In this document: piece by piece, positions 1-11,347 of the stretch
Layout: each line of letters begins with the position of its first letter
How positions within the stretch are numbered: position 1 is the stretch's first letter
NCBI RefSeq assembly: GCF_003711515.1
Contig: NW_021167080.1
Location: forward strand, 2,460,252-2,524,251
Reading direction: 5' to 3'
Length of the DNA stretch: 64,000 nt
Source of the DNA: Sodiomyces alkalinus F11
Taxonomy: Eukaryota; Ascomycota; Sordariomycetes; Glomerellales; Plectosphaerellaceae
The notes under the pieces: model-generated
Databases searched by the model: none
What the model saw: only the letters and a program-made list of their open reading frames with translations
What the model was told of the DNA's origin: nothing
Made by a program: the position numbers and the translations under genes

Positions 1-3000
1 AATTGGCGCCGTGCATATTGATTGCATGGAACTGCGTTCCGTTCCCTCCAAGTTGGCAAAGTTGGGGAGGTTCCTCAGGAAGAGCAGGGGGTTTGGACTG
101 GCCCATAGCCGCCAGTTGGTGAAGTGATCCCATGCTGTACACGTGGAGTTGTGATTCCAGGAACCGGGAAAGTTCGGGTGATTGCGGCTTTATGGTGATT
201 GCAGCCAGCTACTTACCTACATAACAAGGAAAAAAGAAACGAGAGAAGAGAAGAAAAAAGAGAAGAAAAAAAGAGAGAAGAAAAAAAGAGAGAAGAAAAA
301 AAGAGAAGAAGAAAAGAAAAAACAAGTCCCTGCTATGTTTTGTTTTGCTTTGTACGCCGTATACGCGGCAAGAAGAGCAATGTCCGGACTCGGCCGTGAG
401 ACGGACGAAAGGGATGGGGGAGAACGAATCAACAAAGCCCAGGGTGAAAGAGGCGTCGTGCTAAAAGTTCCCTTATCCTTGTCCTTGGAACTGGCGCCGC
501 GCCGCTCTTTGTTAGGGTCCGGAGCGGTGGTACTTACAGGGCCGTCTCAACTCGGGAAGCTGTCGACCGGGGCGAAATGCGAATGAATGTTGGTGGCGTT
601 CCTGAGATTTGACTGTTTTTCTCTTCAGAGAGCCGAAGGCGATCCAATTACGTCGGCAATACATGAGGAGAGACGGGGATGTCGAATTAAGGTATTAATT
701 AGCTTTAGCTACCTTAGGGGAGAAAACGGCTGACACCTATGTAGCCACCAATATTGGGGCTAGCGCGCACGCGCGTCGTGTGCCTTAGTACGGTAAGTAC
801 GGAATACCGAACTAGTCGTGGGTTTCAGGGGGTTGGAGCTTGACTGACAGTTAAAAGCTCACCGGAACAGCATGGCATCATGATGCAGCTGACATCGTTT
901 AATCTCCGTTAACAAAAATGTAAGGTCGTAGTAGCTCGCTGGGCAGTTACAGCTTAGGGGTGCTCGTCGTAGCTTCTTGAGTTTTACGGATGTACTCCGT
1001 ACTTCATACGAGCTGTTAGACCGGACAGTCATGACGTGTTTGGGGGATAGGTGTTATTTCGAAGTCCAGATGAGGGTCCAGAATCAGTGGAGCCCCGCAC
1101 AGCTACACCTCCGATTTTGTCACTACCTTATAGGTAAGGTAGAGAAAAATACAACGAGGCTTGCCATCCTTTCGTTAGCAAATTATTTCCTTGAGCAAGA
1201 TCATAAGGTACCTTAGAACCTACAGGTAGAGTTGTCTATAGGTACCTTATCCGTACTTCGTACTTTGTACTTCGTGACCCCCTTGCTCTTCACTGCTGAT
1301 CTTTTCCTAATCCCCGCGTTTCCCAACCTCTCCCCGTAAGATTACTCACAAATCGGGGAAGGCAGAACCGAAGATGACATATCGGCTGGGCAGGTACATG
1401 GATATACATGATCTCAGTTCGGGTCTACTTCGACTACTTTGTACATACGATTGCCTTCTGCCAAGAAGTCCATGGTTCTTTCTCTTTCCCTTTCACACAA
1501 CCACGGGCAGATATTCTTCAGACCACCCATGAGCTCTCCCCTCTACGAATATTCGACCCACGGAGTCGAAGGGGGAAACAATGGGCTCCCAGGACCTCGA
1601 AGTTTCACTTATCCTTGGTGCTTCTACGAAGCACGAATGATTAGTTTTCCCTCTAATCTTGAGCGTTGGCCCTGTCATGCTTCAACCCATGTCGGCATAC
1701 CTATTCACCTGCAGCGTCGAGAAAATCTCTCAAAACGTCACTCGTTCTCCTCCACTTCCATGGCCTTCCGCGTTAAGCAGTCGTGTAGCCGATGCAAGGG
1801 CCCCCGCTGCTCATTCAGACTACCTTACAACGTATGAATAGTTCTACCCATCCACCAGGAAAGGGGCGAGCTTCAACAACGTCTTCCGAGACGTACTACC
1901 AGACATTATGCGAAGATGGCCTCTCATTCTTAGGAAATCAGCTGCTTATCAGACTAAGCTCCAGGGATCGCCATTTCTTCCGTCGGATAAGGGGCATGGG
2001 GACTTGCTGCATCCTTGGTGACTTTTCGCTCTGATAGAGTGCATGCTCCGGATCAGACCCTTGCATCTGCGTCTGCATCGCCGGCATTAGCTTATGTACG
2101 TTACCACACCACCACGCTCACCGGTCACCATCTTCGAGCCGCTGAGCTCGGAGCCTCTGCGTACTATATACATAGGAATACTAACAGTTTCCGCCCCCGT
2201 CGGTTACTGTTATTCCATTCCTTCACGAGCCAGTCAATATGCTGCCGACCAGCAACTCCAGTCGAAATGGAGGCCTCCCGCATACAACATTGCGGTCAGT
2301 TTGATTAGGGATTCGCGGCTGTTCGATCAGGCAAAAAAAAAAAAAAGCAAAAGCTCAGGGGTTTCCAGAAACCTCTTCTCGGGATACACAGCAGCGGGCG
2401 GTGGGCATTTGGCATTTGCCCCATGATCATCCGCCCAACCCTGCGTCCTTGCGGCGATCTGCTGCCGTGGCTTTCCCCCTGACAACACCCAGCAGCTCCA
2501 TTGCCGTGACTTGATACCGGTGCTCTGGACAAGAGGATCAGTGCCATTGAGGCGGTATCACCCTCGATGGCGCCGTGCAGCATCTCGTTTGGGGTGTCCC
2601 GAAGCTCAACAAGGGTGTTGCTACTGTACTACAAAGCACTCAGTGGTGTGGTAGTGCACGCGATCCGCAAACGTGGGTAGTCGTTCGCCGTCGGCCCTGG
2701 AATATCTAACCGCTCGTGGAACGGCGAATATGTTGCCTGGGGGTCAGAAGCCGAGACAGGAAAAAGGACGACCGCAAAGCCATTCACATGGCCCTCATTC
2801 ACATGACCAACCGACGAAGCGGCTGATGTGATGAAACAAGCTGGTCTGCCGTATGAGTGGACACCAACTCGCCTAGCAGTGCCGAAAGTCCCGGTGTCAT
2901 CGCTTGGGTATTGTACTGGGCGGTGAGAAGTTTCATTTACTCTCGGCGTAGAGCGATCCATTCCAATTTTTAAGGCATGTGGCAGCCGAGTCGTCGACGA

Positions 3001-3274
3001 CGATATGCGCGGACGAAGTGATGGGCAAGGGTATCTACTGGCTTGTAAAAGGCAATTTCTCAACAAATCGTGACTAGTATCAGCGGATTCTCAGCAGCAT
3101 TAGACACGGCTTTGGTGTTGAATGTCTCCAATGAGATTTGGCGCCGAGGTTTCCAGTACACGGCGCCATCGGCACAGCGCTTGACTTTGTGAAGGGAATA
3201 CAAAACTGAGCGATCGACCCCTGGTTTCAACGCAGCGTTCGAGGCGTTCATCAGCAAGGCATGTGAAGAGGTCA
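1..3274. other. Intergenic region without a supported gene
   Basis: I see no coding region that I can support. The open frames here are short, overlap each other on both strands and lack recognisable motifs. The stretch holds a purine-rich minisatellite (about 235-330), copies of the dispersed 9-mers TACTCCGTA (993) and TACTTCGTA (1254), and several TACCTTA/TAAGGTA words between 700 and 1250. The right end is the 3' flank of FOL1. A short or multi-exon gene could be missed by eye. Confidence 0.6.
235..330. repeat. Purine-rich minisatellite (GAGAGAAGAAAAAAA-type units)
   Basis: About 95 nt of almost pure A/G on the + strand, made of imperfect units of roughly 15 nt that alternate GAGAGAAG with runs of six or seven A. 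Open frames across it are only Lys/Arg/Glu-rich (or Phe/Ser-rich on the other strand) and are not credible genes. This is ordinary simple-sequence DNA. Confidence 0.85.
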
Positions 3275-5269
3275 TCATCGCCGCCTCCAAATGGCATCAG
3301 CCATGGCCACCACTTGCGACATCTCCACGGCATCGTGCACCCGCACAATGTCCGCTCCGCCTGCAACAGCTGCCGCCACCGTAGCCGCCGTGCCCCAGAT
3401 ACGCTCCTGGGCCTTGGGAACGCCCGTGATGCGGCCGATGAAGCTCTTGCGGCTGGACCCGACCAGCCATGGGAGGCCTTGGAGCCCCGGCCACGTTCGC
3501 AGTTCGTCTAGGCGCGCCAGGACTTCGAGGTTCTGGTCGCCCACCTTGGCGAAGCCCAGCCCCGGGTCTAGCACGATGCGCCACCGCCGGATACCCGCAG
3601 CCTCCGCAGCCTCCACGCGTTTCTGCAGCTCCTCGGCCACGGTTCGCACAAGGCCACCGTTGTCATCCGGGTAGTCGTTCAGGCCGCTCATGGTGCGGGG
3701 GTCGCCGCGCATGTGCATGAGGCAGATTGTCGCCCCGAGGCGGGCCACAGTGGGGAGCATGTCCGGGTCGAGGGTGCCGGCGCTGACGTCGTTGACAATG
3801 TCGGCACCGGCGTGAACAGCGGCTTCGGCGACGGCAGCGCGGTAGGTATCAACGCTGACGACGATGTGCTTGAGCTCGGGGAGAGAGCGGATGAGCTTGA
3901 TCGTGGGGACCACGCGGGCAAGCTCCTCTTCCAAGGGGACTTGCGGACGGCCCGGAGCGGTGGATTGGCCGCCAACGTCAATTATGGTGGCGCCGGCGCG
4001 GACGGCAGAGACGAGAGCATCGGGGAGATTCTCGGGGTTGTTCACACCGCCGTCGGAGAAAGAATCAGGGGTGATGTTTACGATGGCCATGACGTGGGTC
4101 TTGCGAGTTGGAGAAAGCGCCGTTATTTGAGGGGCCGACGATGATGAGGTGTCACGGGTGAGAGGGGTCAGTGAAGAGAGAGGTTGGGGCCCAGGTGGTA
4201 GCTCGTTGAGATAGTCGCTGGTGAGTTTCCATGGTTTTGCTGGGTCAATGGATTTTCCCGGAATAAGCCTATCGCCGGACCAAGATCAGCTGGTTGGACG
4301 AACAAGGACGGAAAAGGAGAAGAGCAGTGAAGGGTGACTGGGGAAGCCGAAGGAAGAGCAACGACTCGTGAGAGAGAAACCTACTCGGCCAGAGGTCGCA
4401 AGACAAATTCCCGCTCTGGGATGCCAATGTGGGGTACTTTGAGCCTCTCATGATCAATCTTTTCGTCCTGGTAGAGGAGAATGTCGAGATCGATATTCCG
4501 AGGCCCCTTGTCGATCAGCTTGCGGCGACCCAAGGACCTCTCGATGTCCTGAAGTTCATCAAGGAGAGCCAGGGGCTCGAGATGTGTTTCCACCTGGATC
4601 GAGGTTTAGTTTTTGGAAGCATTGTGTTTACTTCATGTCTCCACATCGGAGCACATGGAGATGGAGCAAGGTACCAAATAAGGGGAAGGGTGAAAAGGGG
4701 AGGGAGATGGGGTGAAAACGCACCTCACAGACTCCGTTGAGGAAACTGTCTTGCTCTAGGACGTACATGGGCTCGGTCTCCCACAAACTACTTGTCCTCC
4801 TGACATGAATGCCCCGACGATCCATCTCACCGCAGGCCTGCTCAATCCATGCGATGCGATCACCGAGATTGCTGCCCAGGGCGATGTAGGCCGTCTTGCG
4901 CCCCGGTGGCGAAGACGACTCGCGACGTCGGCAGCGGCATCCTCCCCCGCATGCAGTGCGAGTTTGGCTGTGAATTGGAGTTTCTCCAGGCATGGGCGAC
5001 GAGATCTGAGAACGAAAAGGGCTGCGAGATTTCCTTGGCGAAGAGCTCGTGAGGGGCAGAATGGTAAAACGGGAGTAAGCAGAAGTGGAGGCAAAGGGGG
5101 CAAGGGACAACTGGAAGGGAGGTGATATTCTGAATCTGCTCAACCGAGGTGAGGGTATGGCTAAGTGAGAGAAAGACGGCGATGCAGGAGTGTGAGCGAG
5201 ATGCCTATACGAGGCACTGCAGCCTCTCTCAAATATAGTGCTTGTCCTGGTGTGTGTGAGGGACTTCAT
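3275..5269 (-). CDS. FOL1: Folate synthesis protein: HPPK-DHPS bifunctional enzyme
   Basis: Predicted exons 5269-4724, 4593-4385 and 4268-3275 give 582 aa. The N-terminal half is 6-hydroxymethyl-7,8-dihydropterin pyrophosphokinase: it opens with YIALGSNLGDR and has the catalytic GPRNIDLDILLY motif. The C-terminal half is dihydropteroate synthase, beginning VNITPDSFSDGG, followed by the DVGGQSTAPG loop and a late GSSRKSFIG segment. Together they make dihydropteroate, the sulfonamide-sensitive step of folate synthesis. About 130 residues precede HPPK; they are rich in Ser/Arg and poor in acidic residues, consistent with a mitochondrial presequence. No dihydroneopterin aldolase domain is present, although FOL1 of budding yeast and Pneumocystis is trifunctional. 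The first intron joins CEV-ETHLEP and the second joins RPLAE-LIPGK, both natural family sequences. The gene is divergent from the nitronate monooxygenase gene. Confidence 0.93.
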
Positions 5270-6008
5270 ATTCGGCTCCGATCTCAGCTTCAGATTTTAC
5301 CACGCAACGGAGGCTTCTCCATCAATATTAGCGCACCAAAGTAACGCAACGCAACCACGGTACTGTATGAGACGTCTGGTACGTACTAATTACACTGTAC
5401 CTAGGTAGGTAAGGTAGGTAGGTAGCCACGCAAAACGGGAAAAGTGGAGACTGAACGAGGGGCTAAGAAGAGAAACGGATATTGACATGTATGAAAGTGA
5501 CGAGTGGATCCGTAAAAAGAGGTATTTCTCCCCGCTGGCCGGAATAAATCCGGCTGCTCTAGGCGGTAGGTAGGTGCCTGATAAGTGCCAAGGCTTACTG
5601 AAGGCAGTCCCCCGTCGATAAGCCGCTTATCTCTACACGAGTGTCCCACCAACGCTTTTCCCTTTCACCATAAAGTTTCCCCAGGTTTTAGCCTTCCCAC
5701 CTCACCCAAAATGGCTTAGCGGCTAGAGTCACGGGTCCCCCCATGCCAAACAATGCCTCGCTGTGCCTCGGTTCGGCTCAAGTTGTAGTCATCTGGGGAC
5801 GGCACTCGGCGGGACCGTAAGCTGTTTCTTGTCCATCATCGTCTCCGATCACCGACAACTTGCCGTAAACCTGTCCTTCTCCTCCCCTCTCCCTCCCATC
5901 ATTTAACCCCCGCGGTCTCCCTACCTAAATCAACGCTCACGTCTTCATTTTTCCTCCTCCATCTCGACATTCTCCCATCACAGAGTAATCCACGAAGACA
6001 AACTCATC
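5270..6008. promoter_or_regulatory. Divergent promoter between FOL1 and nitronate monooxygenase
   Basis: This 739-nt stretch separates two start codons pointing away from each other. It carries a GGTA-rich tract at 5400-5424 (units GGTAGGTAAGGTAGG). A long CT-rich block at about 5870-5990 lies just upstream of the nitronate monooxygenase start, the usual pyrimidine-rich setting of fungal transcription starts. No gene is seen in it. Confidence 0.7.
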
Positions 6009-7323
6009 ATGGCCTCCCCTCGTACGTCTCCGCCTCTTATCACATGCTTCGCTACCATACTCCCCTACTAATGCAGCCTCCTCTTCCGTGATCTAGAGAA
6101 GATTCGCACTCCGCTCACTGATCTGTTCAAGATCAATCATCCGGTTCTCCTCGCCGGTATGAACGTCGCTGCCGGCCCTAGGCTGGCGGCCGCCGTCACG
6201 AACGCCGGTGGTCTTGGCGTCATTGGAGGTGTCGGCTACACTCCGGAGATGTTGAGGGAGCAGATCGCCGAGCTCAAGGAACATCTCGACGACAAGAACG
6301 CGCCTTTTGGCGTTGATCTGTTGCTACCTCAAGTTGGCGGTAGCGCCCGGAAGACAAAGTACGTCTTGATTTTTTTTTCCACTTCTTCCTTCTCGTCCGC
6401 CTTTCCCTTTCTCATCATTTCCAACCGTTCCAATGCACATAGGTGTTTCCTCCCGCTAACTCTTTCGCTTTTTTTTTTTTTTATGCAGTTATGACTATAC
6501 CAAGGGCAAGCTCAACGAGCTTGTCGATATCATCATCGAGTCGGGCGCCAAGCTCTTCGTCTCCGCCGTCGGCGTACCCACCAAGGCCGTCGTCGACAGG
6601 CTCCACGCCGCAGGCATTGTCTACATGAACATGATCGGCCACCCCAAGCACGTGCAAAAGTGCCTCGACCTGGGCGTCGACATCATCTGCGCCCAGGGTG
6701 GCGAGGGAGGCGGCCACACGGGCGACGTCCCCACCACCGTGCTGATCCCGGCCGTCGTCGCCCAGTGCTCGCGCTACAAGTCGCCGCTCACGGGCCAGCC
6801 CGTCCAGGTCGTCGCCGCCGGCGGCATCCACAACGGCCAGCTCCTGGCCGCCGCCCTCATGATGGGCGCCTCCGCCGTCTGGGTCGGCACCCGCTTCATC
6901 CTGACCGACGAGGCCGGCGCCCCCAAGGCCCACAAGGACGCCGTCCGCACCGCCTCGTGGGACGACAACATCCGCACCATCATCTTCACCGGCCGGCCCC
7001 TCCGCGTTCGGAACAACGAGTACATCAACAACTGGGAGACGGAGCGCCAGCAGGAGATCAAGGAGCTCACCGCCAAGGGCGTCATCCCGTACGAGGCCGA
7101 CCTGGAGAAGCACATGCAGGAGGCCGAGAACAAGGAGGGAGGCGACGACAACGCCGAGGACGAGGACGACGACGACCCGCTTGAGAAGTTCAGGCCTTTC
7201 CTCATGGGCAAGGCGGCCGCCGTTGTCAACGAGCAGAAGCCTGCCAAGGCTGTCGTGGACGAGTTTGTCAACGATGCCGTGGAATGGATCAACAAGGGAA
7301 AGAGCATGGTTGCCAAGCTATAA
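6009..7323 (+). CDS. Nitronate monooxygenase (2-nitropropane dioxygenase family)
   Basis: Predicted exons 6009-6021, 6097-6358 and 6489-7323 encode 369 aa. The enzyme is an FMN-dependent TIM-barrel oxidase of alkyl nitronates and propionate-3-nitronate type toxins. The N-terminus (TPLTDLFKINHPVLLAGM) carries the family's substrate-side strand, GGLGVIGG follows, and GGEGGGHTGD holds His168, the position of the catalytic base in this family. AAGGIHNG and MGASAVWVGTRF are the phosphate/FMN-binding loops. The first exon is tiny (four codons plus one base), but the join (MASPQ-KIRTPL) keeps frame. The second intron has a CT-rich 3' end. A C-terminal extension contains an acidic run (DNAEDEDDDDPLE) before a helical tail. 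No signal peptide is visible, so it is probably cytosolic. It is convergent with GLO3 across about 870 nt. Confidence 0.92.
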
Positions 7324-8189
7324 ACCGTAGTTGGTGTTTCTTTTCTGGTTCGGGTCCACCGCGTTCTAAATCCTTAGCACGGCGTGGAATTTTCTTTTTG
7401 CTTTTTCTTGGGTATATGGGATAGGAGGAGGGGGGAGGACATGGATGGGGAAATGAGCAATGGAGCCATAGAAGGAAAACAATTGCGCCGCCCGTCAAAG
7501 TGACGGATGAGATCTGCGCTTGTATATGATCATCAGTCTATGGCATTGAAATAGCCTATGCATTATGGACGAGGACTCTTCGAATCAAGCTGGGCCGAGT
7601 TCCCCTTTGATTTTCAACAACTGAACGAACCATGAACCCTGGGCCCTAGAAGGTATTGTATAGACAACCTCGGTTATGAAGATGTCTTGGCAACAACTTT
7701 TGGTAAATGGCGTCTATCCGACTCTTAATTGTCTTTTTCTATCTGCCTTCACTTTGCCTGGCCTAGCCATCAACCGATTCGCCTATCGCCTGGTCGAGGC
7801 CTGCATACGCCATCCTCTGCCTCCCTCACCAAGGCAAGGCAAGGCAAGAAAAAAAAAGAACGAGACCGTGTAGGCAAAGAACATCAAAAGAAAATGGCAA
7901 CTAAATATGGTACTCGTCTGCCCACCTGTGGCCGTCATCATGAGCTACCCGTCCCACCTCCACTGCTGCTCTAAGAATCGTCTGTGTTCATGGGCAATCG
8001 TGGCAGACATATCAAGATGAGCGAGTCCGGCACTCATGATGATGTTGTATTCGTCCTCTGCTTCGCCTTCCGCCCAAATTTCTACGGAAATCGGACAAGA
8101 ACAAGAAAAAGAAAAGAAGAAAAGAAAAAAAAAAAAAAAGATTCAAACTTCGTCTCGACATTGCACATGCCCCGGAATGTAAACCCACT
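7324..8189. other. Convergent intergenic region (nitronate monooxygenase 3' / GLO3 3')
   Basis: The 866 nt between two stop codons should contain both 3' UTRs. It includes a GGCAA triplication near 7834 and an A-rich tract near 8100-8140. The short open frames on both strands show no family motif. I see no gene. Confidence 0.7.
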
Positions 8190-9944
8190 TCAGCTACCCA
8201 GGTAGGCTCGGATGGCGCCCTGCAGTCGACCGCTGACTTCACCCGCCATTTGGGTGAGGTTCTCCAAGTCGTCGCCGGCGGTGATGCCGAACTTGCGGAT
8301 GAAGTCCTTTGCCGCGGACTCCAAGTCACCGTACTCATCTGCGGGTTCGTCTTCGGGCCGTCCGAAGTAAGCGTTGGACGAGATGGCCGTGGCGCCCTCG
8401 AAGCCTTGCAGGCGCGTCTTGGCCTCGGACTGAACGGAGGGGTCGAAGGATCCCTTGCCGAAGAACTCGTCCGAGGAGATGCCCTTTTGGTTGCCAAACT
8501 TTTCGCGAGCGTACCTCTCGGTGTCATCTAAGGCACAACAAACAGTACAGTGGCTTAGCAGTGGCCGATTGAGAGAGGGACGAGGAGAAACTTTGTGTTG
8601 GGGAGGACAAATGCTTACCCTCGTGGGCTGCCTTGATGGGCCCCACAGAGCCGAAGCCCCCAGCAGCGGCCTTCTTCTGAGCAGCCACCTTGGCACCTCC
8701 GATCTGACCGAAACCTAACCGGGCGACACCCATGCCCAGTCTCTCCATTTCAGCGCTTGATCTCTGCCGAGTGTGGGCCGAGGAACCGTAGCCGCCCTTG
8801 GGGCTCACAGGCGTCGGGGAAGCGATGCTGGGGGTCTCGACGCTGGCGCTCTTCTTATCGGTCTCCACCTCCGCTTCAGGGTCGTAGCCCAGCTTCTCGA
8901 TGCGCTCGGCTTCCTCCTTGGCCCTCCTCTCCGCTTCGTCAAAGTCGATTATGTCGGCGGTGACCTTCTTCGCGCCAAGCTTTTGCGTCACCTTCTTGGC
9001 GCCGAGAACGTTGGCCTTGCGGGGTCCTCCCGTCGTGGTCTTGCGCAGAGCTGCGGAGGTCGTGAGGCGGCTGGCCGTCGGCTTGCTTTCGGTCGCATCG
9101 GACCTGGCAAGGGGCGAGGCGGATCGGGGCCCGTCCTTGGACGCCCCGTTGCTGCCAGTCAGGGGCGAAGGAGTTCGGCCGATAACGGGCGGTGTGTTGG
9201 TGCGCGAGAGGGGCGGGGTGGGCTTCTTGATCGCCGGCTTATCCCAGGATGAGAAGAAATCGTCTTCGTCAGCTCCGGAGGGCGTGGTGCCCGCCTCGGC
9301 CTCGGGGCCGTCGTTGATAACAACTTCGCCGGGGAACCTGTTGTAGATATGCGTCAGCCACAACAGACACACCAGGCCATTTGTACGGACAAAGAAACAT
9401 TGTGTTTACTCTTTGGCGTCCCTGGCTGCGCGCCGCTTCAGTTCATCTTTATATTTGGTGGCCGCATTCGACCCATATTTGGTCTTGGGGTCCTTGCTGT
9501 TCAAAGCGGCAGTACCACCGTTTTGCTGGAAGAACTTGGTCGCGGACTCATTGCCGCCGACCTTCATTAAACGCAGCTGATCCCATTGCCATTCTATCAC
9601 CATGTGAGCGTCGACCCTCGGGAGGAGGGGAAATAATCGAACAATGGATTGCGGAACGTACGGTCGAGATTCGTGGAGCGTACAAACGAGATGTGAACAC
9701 CGAGATTGCGGTGGTTCGAGGAGCAGTCGAGACAAAGATAGATGCCGAATGGGACCGATGTCCAGGTAGGATGTTTTGCACCGCAGTCAAAGCAAACCTG
9801 GGGGGAGGGAAAATCAAATCTGTCAATCTGCATGCTCCCTTCACCGAGTGAGACAGTCCAGTCGGGGCTTACCTTGTTTGCCGGCTTCGACTTCAGTTTC
9901 TCGAAGATCTTGAGAGATTGCTGCTTCGACGCAAGTGCAGCCAT
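8190..9944 (-). CDS. GLO3: ADP-ribosylation factor GTPase-activating protein Glo3
   Basis: Predicted exons 9944-9873, 9797-9662, 9593-9410, 9337-8619 and 8527-8190 give 482 aa. The N-terminal ArfGAP zinc finger is complete: CFDC and CLDC supply Cys26, Cys29, Cys46 and Cys49 with the family's C-x2-C-x16-C-x2-C spacing. The arginine finger follows in SSNHRNLG (Arg54), then [15 protein letters not shown]. The middle is a Ser/Thr/Pro-rich linker with basic patches such as [16 protein letters not shown]. The C-terminus has the Glo3-type repeats [13 protein letters not shown] and ISSNAYFG. Glo3 stimulates GTP hydrolysis by Arf1 on COPI vesicles for Golgi-to-ER retrieval. All four introns rejoin conserved sequence (for example [11 protein letters not shown] and AHE-DDTERY). 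It is divergent from TIM21. Confidence 0.93.
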
Positions 9945-10400
9945 GGCGGCTCGTTCCGAGATGTCGAATCAAACTTGCGCGTGGGTATCACAATGACAAT
10001 CCAGCCAGAAGTGGCTTAAAGCAGACACGAGACAGGATAGACTCGTAGAGGACGGTGACGGTGTAGATATCATCAGCAGGGTGCGTCGTTTTGGTGATCC
10101 AAGTTTCAGGAGATGGACGTGCTATCTATCCCCGTGTCAAAAGGTGGCCCGTTACGGGCGCCGAACCTAAAACCGAATTCGGTTTAGGTGCATACTCCAC
10201 CCACATTGGATTCTGCCAAGGCGGTCAAGTTGTCTATGAAGGGCTTCCAGACTTCCACACCTTACCTTCATCCTCACTCCGTAGGTATCCAAGGAAGACG
10301 TCTACGCTCGAAACTACCTTACTCTCAGCCCCGGCAGAATCTTAACCGGCTTTACTGGCCAATTTATACGCCTTTGTACCATGGCTGACGCCGAGCCGCC
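9945..10400. promoter_or_regulatory. Bidirectional promoter GLO3 / TIM21
   Basis: Only 456 nt separate the two divergent start codons, so this must serve as promoter for both. Near its middle is a perfect 16-bp palindrome (10170-10185). A CCAAT-like and TATA-like string (GGCCAATTTATACGCC, about 10356-10371) lies roughly 30-45 nt before the TIM21 start. Confidence 0.7.
10170..10185. promoter_or_regulatory. 16-bp perfect palindrome, candidate dimer-binding operator
   Basis: The sequence AAACCGAATTCGGTTT equals its own reverse complement. The symmetry extends outward to CCTA/TAGG with one unpaired A (10166-10188). It lies about 225 nt from each start codon in the GLO3/TIM21 promoter. No factor can be assigned from sequence alone. 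Confidence 0.5.
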
Positions 10401-11347
10401 ATGATGAACATCTCCAGCCGCGCGCTTTCAATCCGCACACCAGCGACAACAGCTGCATTCCACCCCGCCGCGTTCCTGCTGCGACCTCTTACGATATCGC
10501 GATGCTACGCCACGCCGACAGGCCTTGGGACGACATTGCAGGGTTCTAAGAGGAGGACGGTAACCCCTTTCAACGACGATGGACGGGTGCCCTGGTCGGA
10601 ACTCTCTGCTTCGGAGAAGGCGAGCAGAGCCACCCAGCAAAGCTTCAATTTTGGTCTGATTCTCCTCGGCATCGTGTGCACGGTCAGTCTTGCGCCTTCG
10701 ACCCATCTCGCTTCCGACAACAAACCTTACTACGGTGGACTGACACTACAAGCTAGGGTGGCGTGGGCTACTACCTTTACACCGACGTCTTTTCTCCCGA
10801 CAGCAAAACGGCCTACTTCAATCGGGTGGTCGACCGCATCAAACAAGAACCCACGTGTCTCGAAGTGCTCGGTGATGCGAAGAAGATCACCGCCCATGGG
10901 GACGAAACGTACAACAAGTGGAGGCGATCTCGTCCGATTGCGTATGTCATGTCATCATGTCATTATTCTCGTTCCAAGCTGCCGCTCGTCGTCGGGCGGT
11001 TCGAGCGGTCGAGCGCTATCTAACACGGTGCGATCAGGTCGACCACGAAGACGGACCCCAAGGGCAATGACCACCTGCTCATGAACTTCTACGTATGACG
11101 ATCCTTTCCCGATGCAATTCGCCCCTGATGTGCGAGACTGACTTTCGCCATGCAGCTCGAGGGCCCGCTGAACAGGGGCCGGGTACATCTTCATATGATT
11201 CGGCCTGCGGGGCACAGCGACTACGAGTACAAGTATCTCTATCTCGACGTCAAGGGTCACCATAGGATCTATCTCGAAAACGCCGACACCAGCCCGAATA
11301 ATCCGAACAAGTCCAAGTTCCGATTCTTGGGCATAAACTGGGGTTGA
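10401..11347 (+). CDS. TIM21: Mitochondrial import inner membrane translocase subunit Tim21
   Basis: Predicted exons 10401-10682, 10757-10941, 11038-11092 and 11156-11347 encode 237 aa. The start gives a basic, acid-free mitochondrial presequence through about residue 35 (…LLRPLTISRCYATP). One membrane span follows, roughly residues 82-102 (NFGLILLGIVCTGGVGYYLYT). The intermembrane-space domain carries the family signature YYLYTDVFSPDS, then LEVLGDAKKITAHGD and NRGRVHLHMIRP. Tim21 links the TOM complex to TIM23 and couples it to the respiratory chain. A second Met directly follows the first, so either codon could start translation. The introns rejoin RPIA-STTKTDPKG and LMNFY-LEGPLNRG, both in frame. 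The C-terminus (RFLGINWG) ends at a TGA. Confidence 0.93.
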
